From Candidatus Limicola stercorigallinarum (lineage in GTDB: Bacteria; Actinomycetota; Coriobacteriia; Coriobacteriales; Coriobacteriaceae), in the NCBI GenBank assembly GCA_018711625.1, contig DVID01000042.1, positions 1-64,000 on the forward strand: a stretch of 64,000 nt of DNA, in the 5' to 3' direction. The notes under the pieces are model-generated. The model was not told the DNA's origin, did not search any database, and was given only the letters and a program-made list of their open reading frames with translations. Shown one piece after another: positions 34,314 to 44,016 of the stretch (its first letter is position 1; each line of letters opens with the position of its first letter). The position numbers were made by a program, and so were the translations under genes.

Positions 34314-36524
34314 TTACGAAACGGGCGCTTCGCCGCCGCCACCAGAGGGTGTATGCGGCGGAGGCGGAGGCGGAGGCGTAGGCGTATCGGGCGTGCTCGG
34401 CGTTTCAGGCGGTGTGGGTACGTCGGGCGAGGTCGGCGAATCCGGGCTAGAAGGCGAGCTCGGGCTATCGGGCGAGCTCGGGCTATCGGGCGAGCTCGGG
34501 CTATCGGGATTCTCGGTCTCGGGCTCCTCGTTTTCCTCATCGGTCTCGGCCTCGGTGTCTGCCTCGGAGGCCCTGCCAACGAGCGGCTCGCCCTCAACCT
34601 TCCACACGCTGTTGCTCTTGTAGGTGGGCGCCGGGGCGTCGGGGAACTCCTCGCGCTCCACACCCGCCAGGATGGCGTTGAGCGTGTTGCGCACGATGGG
34701 TAGCGTCACGTCGTCACCCAGGGCGTCGCGCCAGCCAATCTTGATGGGGATGGCGCCCTCGGTGTAGCCCGACCAGATGGCCAGGGTGTACTGCGGGGTG
34801 TAGCCGGCGAAATAGAGGTCGGCGACATCGGTCGTGGTTCCAGTCTTGCCCGCGAAGGGCTGGTTCACCGAGGGGCGCGCAGCCGCACCCGTGCCACCAC
34901 CCGAGACGACCGTCTTGAGCACGTCGGTGACGGCGCTCGTGACGCTTGTGTCGAGCACCTGCTCGCCCGCGGTGTCGAGCTCGTAGATGGCATCGCCATT
35001 GCGGTTGGTGATCTTCACAATGCCCGTGGCGTCGCGGCGAATGCCACCGGTGGCGAAGGTGGAGTAAGCCTCAGCCATCTCGAGCGTGGAGAAGCTCGAC
35101 ACGCCGAGCGTCGTGCTGGTGACGTCCTCGATGTCAGACTCAATGCCGAGCTTGCGGCACATCTCGATGATCTTGTCGTTGCCCACAGCTTTCGCCACCT
35201 GCACGTAGCCCGTGTTGGACGAAAGCGCCGTGGCACGCGTGAGCGAGATGGTGCCATAGCTCTGGTTGGCGTAGTTTTGGATCTTGTTGCGATGGTTGTC
35301 GAAGTACATCGGCGAGTTGCAGTTGATGGGGATGTTGGGGTTCATGCCCTCGTTGATGGCCGTGGCAAGCGTGAGGCCCTTGAACGAGGAGCCTACCTGG
35401 CGCTTGGAGAGCGCGTGATTCACGTGGCTCTCGTCGGCGTAATAGTCCTTGCCGCCCACCATGGCTTTGATGGTGCCCGTCTTGTTGTCGAGGATGGTCA
35501 TGCCCACCTCAAGGCCATCGAGGCCCAGTTTGTTGAGCTGGTCGACGGTTGCCTGCTCAGCCGCCTGCTGAACGGTGGGGTCGATGGAGGTCTGGATGGT
35601 GAGGCCGCCCGAGAAGATAGCGGTGTAGGAGAGGTTCTCCTGCAGCTGGTCGAGAATGTAGTCCACAAAGTAGGGGAAAGCGTACACATCTACGCCGGTG
35701 CCGGAGGTCTCGGTGAGGTTAAGTGTGATGGGCTCCGCCTGGGCGGCATCGTGCTCCTCCTGCGAGATATAGCCGTTGCGAAGCATGCGGTCGAGCACCG
35801 TGTTGCGGCGTTGCGTGGCAAACTCAACATTCTTGGTGGGGTCGTACTGCGAGGGCGCGTTGGGCAGACCAACCAGCATGGCCGCCTCGGCGAGGGTGAG
35901 GTCGCTCGCGCTCTTTGAATAGTAGGTTTGCGCGGCTGCCTCAATGCCATAGGCGCCGTGGCCGTAGTAGATGTTGTTGAGGTACATCATGAGGATCTCT
36001 TCTTTTGAGTAGATCTCCTCCATCTTGATGGCAAGGTAGGCCTCGCGCACCTTGCGCTCAAGGGTGATGTCAAACTGCTCGTCGGAGAGAATCGTGTTGC
36101 GCACGAGCTGCTGCGTGATGGTGGAGGCTCCCTCGTGGCCGCCGGTGAGCTGCACCACCACGGCGCGCGCGATACCAATGAGGTCCACGCCGTTGTGCTC
36201 GTAGAAGCGCTCGTCCTCGGTGGCGACGGTGCCGTCCTTCACGTATTTGGAGCACTCGTCCCACGAGATATTGGTGCGGTTTTGGGTGTAGAAACGCGCA
36301 ATCGTGTTGCCCTGGGCATCAAGCACCGTTGAGGGCTCGCTCGTAAGATACAGCTCGGCGTTGCGGTAGTCGGGCAGATCTTCGAGCCAGCGGTTGACGT
36401 TGCCCAGCATGCCCACGCCAAATGCGATTCCGCAGATGAGCAGGAATCCAAAGAACGAAACGAGCACGATGGGGAGGGTGTGCGATTTCTCGACGCTATG
36501 TCGATTGCGTTCGCGAGGACCCAT
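34314..36524 (-). CDS. Class A penicillin-binding protein (transglycosylase/transpeptidase)
   Basis: This 736-residue enzyme polymerises and cross-links peptidoglycan outside the membrane. It has a short cytosolic N-terminus, one span at about 17-40, a GT51 domain with TEDERFYEH (102-110) and EGASTITQQLVRNTI (131-145), and a transpeptidase domain with SxxK at 379-382 (SSFK), SSN at 435-437 and KTG in FAGKTGTTTD. The last 90 residues are Glu-rich and then a Ser-Pro-Asp repeat ending in a polyproline/Gly tail, coded by 18-bp tandem repeats. AGGAGG precedes ATG 36524. It is divergent from the U32 gene. Confidence 0.95.
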   Translation of the reverse strand: MGPRERNRHSVEKSHTLPIVLVSFFGFLLICGIAFGVGMLGNVNRWLEDLPDYRNAELYLTSEPSTVLDAQGNTIARFYTQNRTNISWDECSKYVKDGTVATEDERFYEHNGVDLIGIARAVVVQLTGGHEGASTITQQLVRNTILSDEQFDITLERKVREAYLAIKMEEIYSKEEILMMYLNNIYYGHGAYGIEAAAQTYYSKSASDLTLAEAAMLVGLPNAPSQYDPTKNVEFATQRRNTVLDRMLRNGYISQEEHDAAQAEPITLNLTETSGTGVDVYAFPYFVDYILDQLQENLSYTAIFSGGLTIQTSIDPTVQQAAEQATVDQLNKLGLDGLEVGMTILDNKTGTIKAMVGGKDYYADESHVNHALSKRQVGSSFKGLTLATAINEGMNPNIPINCNSPMYFDNHRNKIQNYANQSYGTISLTRATALSSNTGYVQVAKAVGNDKIIEMCRKLGIESDIEDVTSTTLGVSSFSTLEMAEAYSTFATGGIRRDATGIVKITNRNGDAIYELDTAGEQVLDTSVTSAVTDVLKTVVSGGGTGAAARPSVNQPFAGKTGTTTDVADLYFAGYTPQYTLAIWSGYTEGAIPIKIGWRDALGDDVTLPIVRNTLNAILAGVEREEFPDAPAPTYKSNSVWKVEGEPLVGRASEADTEAETDEENEEPETENPDSPSSPDSPSSPDSPSSPSSPDSPTSPDVPTPPETPSTPDTPTPPPPPPPHTPSGGGGEAPVS
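34444..34508. repeat. 18-bp tandem repeat in the PBP tail
   Basis: About 3.6 copies of GGGCTATCGGGCGAGCTC, the first copy diverged, encode Ser-Pro-Asp/Ser-Pro-Ser units. The repeat length is a multiple of three, so copy-number change would keep the frame. Confidence 0.85.
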
Positions 36525-36702
36525 AAAGACCTCCTGCATGCTATCCAGAGAGCCAGCGTGCCCTCTCACAAACAAGATACATACGTGGATACACATTAGC
36601 GCAACACGCGCCAGCAGGCTCTCGTGTATCCTTGTCCCAGGCAAATTCCAGAGCGTATGCACACCTCGTGGCCTGCGGGATACGGGGTCGAGGAGGAGTG
36701 CC

Positions 36703-38838
36703 GTGCCGCATACGACCCATAACATTCCGGAGTTGTTGGCCCCTGCCGGTGGCAGGGATGCCCTGATTGCCGCCGTTGTGGCGGGGGCAGACGCGGTATA
36801 TGTGGGTGCCGGGCGCTTCAACGCGCGGGTGAGCGCCGAGGGTTTTGACGCGCCTACGCTTGCGTGGTCGTGCCGGTTTGCCCACGCGCATGGGGTGCGC
36901 GTATATGCCGCTCTGAACATCATGGTCTATGAGCACGAGATGGCCGAGGCGCTCAAGCTTGCGCGTGACGTGCTCGCTTTGGGCGCAGACGCGCTCATCG
37001 TGGCCGACCTGGGCCTTCTGCGCCGACTCCGCGCCGAGATGCCTGAGGTGGAGCTGCACCTTTCCACCCAGGCGGGCGCCCAGTCGGCGCAGACGGTGCG
37101 CGTGGCGGCGCAGGAGCTGGGGTGTGCCCGGGTGACGGTGGCGCGCGAGCTTACGCTTGACGAGATTGAAGCGGTGGCAGCTACTGGTGTGCCGATAGAG
37201 GTCTTTTGCCACGGTGCCATCTGTATTGCGTATTCGGGTGCGTGCGCGTTCTCGGCGTTGCGGCGGGGACGCTCGGCCATGCGGGGCGATTGCACACAGC
37301 CTTGCCGACAGTCCTATGGCCTTGAGGATGCTCATGGGCACTCTGTTGCCACGCCGGATGGTGCGATGCTGCTGTGCCCGCGCGATTACCTGGGCGTAGG
37401 CCATGTGAGCGAGCTCGCCCGTGCGGGGGTGGCCTCGCTCAAGATCGAGGGCCGCATGAAGAACCCGGACTACGTGTACAACGTGACGCGCATCTACCGC
37501 GCGGCGCTCGATGCGTATGCTGCGGGGCTGCCGTTTGATGCCGAGCGGGCCGAGCGTGCGCTGGGGCGCTCATTCAACCGCGGATTTACCGATGCGTATC
37601 TTCGCGGCTCCTCGGGCGCGGAGCTCATGAGCTTTGAGCGCTCGTGCAACCAGGGCGTGCGCGTGGGCGTGCTGGTGGCGCGCCGCCACGAGGCGGTGGA
37701 GGTTGCCTTTGAGGCGCCCGTGGCAGCGGGCGATATGCTCGAGATTCGCTCGACACCCGGGCCGGATGCCCCTGCTGATGTGCCCAAACGCTGGCCGATG
37801 GTGCCCTGCCCCGAGAATGCTGAGGCGGGCGAGCGCCTGTGGGTGCGCTGCAAACGCCGTGTGGAAGTGGGGAGTGTGGTGCACCTGGTGCGCTCGGTAG
37901 CGGTGTTGGACGAGGTGCGCGCACAGCTTGATGCGGCGCTCGAAGGCGCGGCGGCAGAGGTGGCGGACGCAGCGGATGCGGCGGAGATGCCCGCGGTGCT
38001 GAATGCCAAAGCTGTTGGGACGGACGACGGGCTGGAGGCGCCTGCGTCTGAGACGGGCACACCAGATGTCGCCGAGGTTCCGCGCGTGGCGTTCCCGGAG
38101 AGCGCGGCCCAGCACGATGCGCCTTTGGTTCATGCCCCCGCAGAAATCATCATGGTGGCAACGCCTGATGAGGCGTGGCGCCAGTACTGCGATGCGGACG
38201 CGGCGCCCGCCGGCCCTCGCGAGGTGGGTGTGTTCGCCTGGCGCATGCTGGAGGATCGTGCCGCCTGGGATGATCTGCTGGGGAGCATGACGGTGGTGCT
38301 CGACGAAGTGCTCCGCGCGGATGACGTTGAGCGTTGCCGTGCGCTGTGTACGCAGGCGCGTCGTGTGGTTTGCCGCAACCTGGGCGAGCTTGAGCTGGCG
38401 CGCGCAGCGGGCGTGCCCTTCGATGTGGCACCGCCGCTCTACGCGGCAAACGTGGATGCGATCCATGCGCTCAGGGCACTTGGGGCGGAGCGCGTGGTTA
38501 TGCCCGACGAGCTTGCCCAGCCTGGGCGCCGCGCGCTCATGTGCGCGGCGGGGGATGCGCCGTTTGCCGTTTTGCGCACGCCGTCGCCCGAGCTCATGGT
38601 GTGCGAGCATTGCTTGCTCACGGCCGAAGGGCCGTGCTCGGGCTCGTGCGCCACGTGCACGCGGCGCCAGGCAGAGCACCTGCTTGTATGCTCCGATGGG
38701 ACCCGTTTGCCCGTGGTGGTGGACGCGCTTGGCCGTACGCGTATTTTTGATGCGAGCACGTCCGATGCACCAGTGGAGGATGCCGACACGGCACTGCGAG
38801 ACAACACCGCAGCCGGCGGAACAAGAGGGGAGCGCTAA
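36703..38838 (+). CDS. Second U32 family protein
   Basis: This 711-residue protein shares the U32 layout with the protein at 12639: IPELLAPAGGRDALIAAVVA at the N-terminus, the signature EVFCHGAICIAYSGAC, GDCTQPC and LLCPRDYLG as further cysteine motifs, and a C-terminal segment with CEHCLL and CATC. Sequence similarity to its paralogue is moderate, so they probably modify different RNAs. The GTG start at 36703 follows GAGGAGGAG. Its stop overlaps the start of the next gene by one base (TAATG). Confidence 0.85.
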   Translation: MPHTTHNIPELLAPAGGRDALIAAVVAGADAVYVGAGRFNARVSAEGFDAPTLAWSCRFAHAHGVRVYAALNIMVYEHEMAEALKLARDVLALGADALIVADLGLLRRLRAEMPEVELHLSTQAGAQSAQTVRVAAQELGCARVTVARELTLDEIEAVAATGVPIEVFCHGAICIAYSGACAFSALRRGRSAMRGDCTQPCRQSYGLEDAHGHSVATPDGAMLLCPRDYLGVGHVSELARAGVASLKIEGRMKNPDYVYNVTRIYRAALDAYAAGLPFDAERAERALGRSFNRGFTDAYLRGSSGAELMSFERSCNQGVRVGVLVARRHEAVEVAFEAPVAAGDMLEIRSTPGPDAPADVPKRWPMVPCPENAEAGERLWVRCKRRVEVGSVVHLVRSVAVLDEVRAQLDAALEGAAAEVADAADAAEMPAVLNAKAVGTDDGLEAPASETGTPDVAEVPRVAFPESAAQHDAPLVHAPAEIIMVATPDEAWRQYCDADAAPAGPREVGVFAWRMLEDRAAWDDLLGSMTVVLDEVLRADDVERCRALCTQARRVVCRNLGELELARAAGVPFDVAPPLYAANVDAIHALRALGAERVVMPDELAQPGRRALMCAAGDAPFAVLRTPSPELMVCEHCLLTAEGPCSGSCATCTRRQAEHLLVCSDGTRLPVVVDALGRTRIFDASTSDAPVEDADTALRDNTAAGGTRGER

Positions 38839-40562
38839 TGGCAGACCAGCAGACGGCACCCGCGCGGCACCTGCGCGGCTCGCATGCGGCTCATAGCCCA
38901 TGGCGCACACTGGCGCTCACCTGCGCCATCCTCCTTGCGGTGGCCCTTATTCCCATGCTCGTCATCTCGATCTTTGATCATAGCTACGCCGACGACTGGC
39001 ACTATGGTGTTGACGTGCACCTGGCGCTTCAGGCGGGCGGCGGCGTGGTTGAGGCGCTGCGCGCAGCCCTGGCCAAGGCCGCCAGCACCTATTTCTCCTG
39101 GCAGGGGACGTACTCGGCCATCTTTCTTATGGCTTTGCAGCCCGGCGTGTTCTCCGAGGCGCTCTATGGCTGGGGTGCGGTGTTCATCATGCTCTCGCTT
39201 GTGGCGGCAACCTTCTACGCCAGCTACGTGTTTGTACGCGATCTGCTTCATGGCGACGGTGCCTGTGCGAGCGCGATTGCGTGCGTGGTGCTCTTGCTCC
39301 AAACACAGCTTCTTCCCAGCCCGGTTGAGGGCATCTGGTGGTACAACTCGGCCATCTACTACACGTTCTACCATGCGCTCATGTTGGTGATGGTGGCGCT
39401 TGCCGTGCGCGTGGTGCGCGGCAAGACGGCGCGGCGCGCCTACGGCGCCGCGGGGACGGCGGTGCGTGCGTTCGTGCTCGTGCTACTTGCATTTGTGGTG
39501 GCAGGCGGCAACTTTGTCACCGGCCTTGTGGCGGTGCTCGTGCTTCTTGCGGTGTTCGTAGCTGGCCTTATACGCTGGCGCCGCCGCGTATGGATTGTGT
39601 TTCCCGCCTTGGTGGTGCTTGTGGTGGGCTTTGCGTTCTCTATGGCGGCGCCGGGGAACGCCGAGCGCCAAATGTCGCAGTTTGCGGGCGACAATATTGG
39701 TGTGATCGCCACGCTGGCGCGTAGCTTCTTCGCGGGCTTTGAGTACCTGGTGCTCTGGACCAACGGGTATTTGGTGGTGGCGCTGGCGGCCCTCGTGCCC
39801 GTGTTTGTGTACCTTGCCCGCCGCTCTCCGTGGTCATTCCGTCTGCCGGGTGTGGCCGCACTCGCCGCACTGGCGCTTTTTATGGCAAGCTTCACGCCCA
39901 CCTTTTTCTCTATGGGAACGGTTGGTCCGGGCCGCGTGCAGAATATTCGCTACGACCTGTTTGTGGTGCTGGTGTTTGCCTGCACTGCTTGGACGTGTGG
40001 TTGGTGTGTGCGCCAGATTGATGCTCGCATGGGGCGCGATGGTGCCGATGCAGGGCGTGGTCTCCTGGAGGCCCTGGGCGCGGAAGTGGGAGAAGAGCCC
40101 GCGGTGCCCCCGCTCGGCGCCCACGCATCTGGTGCGCCAGGTGCGCATGCTCGCAGCTCGTCGGACGAGGGACTACCCGAACGCCCGGGCTCCCCAGAAG
40201 ATGCCCCCGCCCACCTGCCGCGCTTCCTTCGCTGGGGCTACATCATGCTTGCTTGCGTGCTGGTGGTGAGCGTGGTGGCGCTTGCGATTGATGAGCGCCA
40301 TGTGGACGACCTCACCTCTATCTCGGCCACCGCGTCGCTGCTCTCGGGCGAGGCGGAGGAGTACGACCATCAAATATGGGACCGTATTGAGCGCATTGAG
40401 AGCACAGATGCAGATACGGTGGAGGTGCCGTTTATCACCACGGCGCCCAAGGTGCTCTTTATGGGTGACATTCGCGACAACATGGACACCTATATCAACT
40501 TCAGGCTCTCGCAGTGGTACGGCAAAGAAGCCATCCTGGGCTACCACGGCCTGCTCGGCTAA
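38838..40562 (+). CDS. Large polytopic membrane protein, DUF6056/GT-C-like
   Basis: This 574-residue protein has about ten membrane spans. After the first span comes DHSYADDWHYGVDVHL, an acidic extracytoplasmic loop like that of lipid-linked-sugar glycosyltransferases of the GT-C type, then SWQGTYSAIFL and the conserved AAPGNAERQ. A 70-residue soluble, Pro/Ala-rich loop sits at about 400-465 before the last span. A surface glycan role is suggested but unproven. It is translationally coupled to the preceding U32 gene. Confidence 0.65.
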   Translation: MADQQTAPARHLRGSHAAHSPWRTLALTCAILLAVALIPMLVISIFDHSYADDWHYGVDVHLALQAGGGVVEALRAALAKAASTYFSWQGTYSAIFLMALQPGVFSEALYGWGAVFIMLSLVAATFYASYVFVRDLLHGDGACASAIACVVLLLQTQLLPSPVEGIWWYNSAIYYTFYHALMLVMVALAVRVVRGKTARRAYGAAGTAVRAFVLVLLAFVVAGGNFVTGLVAVLVLLAVFVAGLIRWRRRVWIVFPALVVLVVGFAFSMAAPGNAERQMSQFAGDNIGVIATLARSFFAGFEYLVLWTNGYLVVALAALVPVFVYLARRSPWSFRLPGVAALAALALFMASFTPTFFSMGTVGPGRVQNIRYDLFVVLVFACTAWTCGWCVRQIDARMGRDGADAGRGLLEALGAEVGEEPAVPPLGAHASGAPGAHARSSSDEGLPERPGSPEDAPAHLPRFLRWGYIMLACVLVVSVVALAIDERHVDDLTSISATASLLSGEAEEYDHQIWDRIERIESTDADTVEVPFITTAPKVLFMGDIRDNMDTYINFRLSQWYGKEAILGYHGLLG

Positions 40563-40686
40563 TGGGTTGGATGGGGACGGGTTCGTTTTGACCCATCGCA
40601 TCTCCAAGGGCGTCCCAAGGAGCCTCAGAATAAGTAGCCACAGCCCGCACATTCTCGGCTACACTAGACAGGTTATATGATTGCCA

Positions 40687-40741
40687 GCACCGCCCTAGTT
40701 GCTTGGATGGCCGCCTTGCCGGCCGCAGGGCGAGGGTGCTA
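40687..40741 (+). promoter_or_regulatory. Hairpin in the tyrS leader
   Basis: An outer stem pairs AGCACC with GGGTGCT and GCCCT with AGGGC, with an inner GGCCG/CGGCC helix. It ends shortly before the tyrS ribosome-binding site. A T-box was looked for because tyrS genes often have one, but its GGTGG-ACC antiterminator motif is absent. Confidence 0.35.
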
Positions 40742-40761
40742 GATAGCAGGAGGACAGAATC

Positions 40762-41976
40762 GTGTTGTCAGTAGATGAGCAGATGCGCATCATCACCTCG
40801 GGCGCTGCGCAGATCGTTCCCGAGGCTGATCTGAGGAAGAAGCTTGAGCGCGGTGTGCCGCTCAACATCAAGCTGGGTGTTGACCCCACCTCGCCCGACC
40901 TCCATTTGGGCCATGCGGTTCCGCTGCGCAAGATGCGCCAGTTCCAGGATTTGGGCCACAAGGTGACCCTCATCATTGGTAACGGCACCGCCATGATCGG
41001 TGACCCGTCGGGCAAAAACACCACGCGCCCGCAGCTTTCGCAGGAGCAGGTTGAGGCCAACGCTGCAACCTACGTTGCTCAGGCGATGAAGATCCTCGAC
41101 CCCGAGAAGACCACCATCGTGCACAACGGCGACTGGATCTTGTCGCTCGACCTCAAGGGCATGCTCGAGCTCTGCAGCAAGTTCACCGTGGCGCGCATTC
41201 TGGAGCGCGACGACTTCACCAAACGGTACCAGTCCCAGACGCCGATTGCCCTGCACGAGTTCCTCTACCCGGTGATGCAGGCGTTCGACTCCGTGCAGAT
41301 CAAAGCCGACGTGGAGATGGGTGGCACCGACCAGCTCTTCAACCTGCTTGCTGGCCGCGAGCTCATGGAGAAGATGGGTATGGAGCCGCAGGTGGCGCTC
41401 ACCATGCCGCTTCTGGAGGGCACCGACGGCGTGCGCAAGATGTCCAAGAGCTACGGCAACTACGTGGGCCTCACCGACGAGCCGGCGGATGCCTTTGGCA
41501 AGATCATGTCGATCCCCGACAACATGATTGGCAAGTACTACCGCCTCGCTTCGACGCTTACGGTGGACGAGGTTGATCGCATCGACGCGGCGCTTGCCGA
41601 TGGCTCTGCCGATCCGTACGAGCTCAAGCGCGCTCTGGCCGTCAACATTGTGGATGCCTACCACGGCGCCGGCGCTGGCGAGGAGGCCAAGGCGGCGTTT
41701 GACCGCGTGTTCAAGGAGTCGCAGCTGCCCGAGGATATCGCCGAGGTTGAAGTTGACCTTACCCCCAACGACGAGGGCAAGGTGTACCTGGCGGCCGTGC
41801 TGAAGGACGCGGGCCTGGCACCTTCTGCCGGCGAGGCGCGTCGCCTTATTGACGGCGGCGGCGTAAAGATTGACCAGGTGCCCGTGGAGCCCAAGAGCTA
41901 CAACGTGGACCCGGCGCTGTTGCATGCGGGCGTGGTGCTGCAGGTGGGCAAGCGTAAGTTCGCGCGCTTGAAGTAG
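40762..41976 (+). CDS. tyrS: Tyrosyl-tRNA synthetase
   Basis: This 404-residue class I synthetase charges tRNA-Tyr. The HIGH-type motif reads HLGHAV, the KMSKS loop is VRKMSKSYGN, and the tyrosine pocket lies in QAFDSVQIKADVEMGGTDQ. The C-terminal S4 domain has SAGEARRLIDGGGVKID. The sequence fits the TyrZ-like branch of bacterial TyrRS. GTG 40762 is preceded by AGGAGGA. Confidence 0.95.
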   Translation: MLSVDEQMRIITSGAAQIVPEADLRKKLERGVPLNIKLGVDPTSPDLHLGHAVPLRKMRQFQDLGHKVTLIIGNGTAMIGDPSGKNTTRPQLSQEQVEANAATYVAQAMKILDPEKTTIVHNGDWILSLDLKGMLELCSKFTVARILERDDFTKRYQSQTPIALHEFLYPVMQAFDSVQIKADVEMGGTDQLFNLLAGRELMEKMGMEPQVALTMPLLEGTDGVRKMSKSYGNYVGLTDEPADAFGKIMSIPDNMIGKYYRLASTLTVDEVDRIDAALADGSADPYELKRALAVNIVDAYHGAGAGEEAKAAFDRVFKESQLPEDIAEVEVDLTPNDEGKVYLAAVLKDAGLAPSAGEARRLIDGGGVKIDQVPVEPKSYNVDPALLHAGVVLQVGKRKFARLK

Positions 41977-42013
41977 CTCGGCTGCAAATACGAGGGTTAT
42001 CCCCGAGCTTCAG

Positions 42014-42048
42014 GGGGGGCTGGACGGTGACGATGCCGTTCAGCCCCC
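42014..42048 (+). terminator. Hairpin after tyrS
   Basis: A G-rich 13-bp stem with one G-T pair (GGGGGCTGGACGG with CCGTTCAGCCCCC) lies about 40 bases after the tyrS stop. The following TTCGCTTTG is only a weak T-tract. Confidence 0.55.
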
Positions 42049-42175
42049 TTCGCTTTGTGTTGCGCGCGCCGCAGCGGCCGGGCAGGTGACGTGGAGCGCT
42101 CGTGCGGCGCAATGATTTGCCTGCCTCACAACGGGTACCATCAATGCAAGTTGCCGTCGTCAGGGGAGGCTGCCC

Positions 42176-43999
42176 ATGTCTGTTGCATCCGTTGAAGATC
42201 TGCATGTGCTGGTAGATGCTGCGATGGGGCGTATCCCGGTGGATACGCTCTTTGTTAATGCGCAGGTGGTCGATGTATACGGGCACCGGGTCGTGCCAGG
42301 TGCGGTGGCGGTGAAAGACGGCATTATCGTGGGCGTGCGCTTTGATGGCCGCGATGACGCACCGCTACCTCAGGCGGAGCGCACCATCGATTGCGACGGC
42401 CGGTACCTTGCGCCAGGCTTTATTGACGGCCATTTGCATATTGAGTCGTCCAACGTGCGGCCTGCGGAGTATGCGCAGATGGCGCTCGCCCGGGGTACGA
42501 CCACGGCTATTGCCGATAGCCATGAGATTGCCAACGTCTGTGGTCTCGACGGCCTGCACTTTATGATCGAGGATGCTCAGCGCGCTCCGCTCGATATCAA
42601 GTTCATGATGCCCTCCTGCGTGCCGGCGCTGCCTGACGAGCAGGCGGGCGCCACCATTACCGCGGAGGACATGCGTGCGTTTATGGGCGAGCACGCGGGC
42701 GCGGTGTTTGGCCTTGGTGAGATGATGAACACGCCGGGCGTTATCGGCGCCGATGATGAGACGCTCGCACGGATTGATGCGGCGAGCCTTACCACGTCGG
42801 GCCTGGTTGATGGCCATGCACCTCTGGTGGCTGGTGCAGAACTCGACGCGTATACCACCTGCGGCATCATTGCCGACCATGAATGCACGCGCCCCGAGGA
42901 AGCGCTCGACAAGCTCTCGCGCGGTATGTACATCATGCTGCGCGAAGGCACGTGCAGCCACGATTTGGCGGCGCTGGTGCCACTTGTTGCCGAGGACCCG
43001 GCGCGCATGCGGCGCTGCTGCTTTGCCACCGACGATCGCGCGCCTTCGGACGCCCAGGCGACGGGCATGATTGATAACGCGTGCCGCATGGCCATCGCGG
43101 CAGGTATTGACCCGGTGGACGCCATCACTATGGCAACGCTCTCTACAGCGGAGTGCTTTTGCTTGGAGCATGGCCACGGTGGTGCGCACGAGCACCGGGG
43201 TGCAATCGCTCCGGGTAAGCGGGCCGATCTGCTGGTGCTTGACGACCTGAGCTTCCAAGAGCCTCCGGCGCAGGTATACACGGCTGGTACCCTGGTGGCG
43301 GAGCGGGGGCGTTTCGTGGGCGCCATCGCCCCGGCAGGGGAGAAGGTGGCGCAGCTTGAGGCGCTGCTGCGCAACACGGTGCATCTGCCCCAGCTGGCGC
43401 CCGAGGTGCTTGTCTATGACTTCCATCCGGGTGAGCCGGTGATCGACGTGGTGCCAGGCAACGCGGTGACCGGAGTTGTGCGGCCCGAATCTGCCGAGGG
43501 TCTGCGTCGCATCATGCTTATTGAGCGCCATGGTCGTGCCGTGGAGGCACAGGCTGCAGGAATTGACGGTGATGGCCCGGCAGGCGTGGGCCTTGTGGGC
43601 AAGCATGTGGGCTGCGGCTGGGTGCGCGGCTTCACCATCACGGATGGCGCTATCGCCTCCACAGTGGGTCACGATTCGCACAACGTGTGTGTGGTGGGCG
43701 ATAACCCCGGAGACATGCGCGTGGCCGTTGAAGCGGTCGGCCAGGGCGGATTTGTGCTGGTGCACAATGGTGCGGTGTCGGCACGCCTTGATCTGCCTCT
43801 TGGCGGCCTCATGAGCGACAAGCCCGCTGACGAGGTGGCACGCGAGCACGACGCCTTTGTGGTGGCGGCGCGGGCACAGGGTATCGAGGCGCCGCTCGAC
43901 CCCATCATGGGCATGATCTTCCTGCCACTTCCGGTTATTCCGTCGCTGCGCATTCGCCCAGAGGGCATGTTTGATACGGTGAGCTACACCTACGTTTGA
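42176..43999 (+). CDS. ade: Adenine deaminase
   Basis: This 607-residue amidohydrolase converts adenine to hypoxanthine and ammonia for purine salvage. Metal-binding motifs are GFIDGHLHIESS near residue 85, the DGHAPL and IADHECT histidines, and FATDDRAPSDA with the catalytic Asp. The C-terminal half has the Ade-specific blocks GKHVGCGWVRGF and VGHDSHNVCVVG. Length matches bacterial Ade. It is convergent with the ABC transporter gene, leaving only 17 bases between stops. Confidence 0.93.
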   Translation: MSVASVEDLHVLVDAAMGRIPVDTLFVNAQVVDVYGHRVVPGAVAVKDGIIVGVRFDGRDDAPLPQAERTIDCDGRYLAPGFIDGHLHIESSNVRPAEYAQMALARGTTTAIADSHEIANVCGLDGLHFMIEDAQRAPLDIKFMMPSCVPALPDEQAGATITAEDMRAFMGEHAGAVFGLGEMMNTPGVIGADDETLARIDAASLTTSGLVDGHAPLVAGAELDAYTTCGIIADHECTRPEEALDKLSRGMYIMLREGTCSHDLAALVPLVAEDPARMRRCCFATDDRAPSDAQATGMIDNACRMAIAAGIDPVDAITMATLSTAECFCLEHGHGGAHEHRGAIAPGKRADLLVLDDLSFQEPPAQVYTAGTLVAERGRFVGAIAPAGEKVAQLEALLRNTVHLPQLAPEVLVYDFHPGEPVIDVVPGNAVTGVVRPESAEGLRRIMLIERHGRAVEAQAAGIDGDGPAGVGLVGKHVGCGWVRGFTITDGAIASTVGHDSHNVCVVGDNPGDMRVAVEAVGQGGFVLVHNGAVSARLDLPLGGLMSDKPADEVAREHDAFVVAARAQGIEAPLDPIMGMIFLPLPVIPSLRIRPEGMFDTVSYTYV

Positions 44000-44016
44000 T
44001 GACGGTGCGCCGCTGC

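Noticed and set aside
40563-40761. T-box riboswitch before tyrS
   Set aside because: A hairpin is present, but the conserved antiterminator motif and specifier loop are not recognisable.
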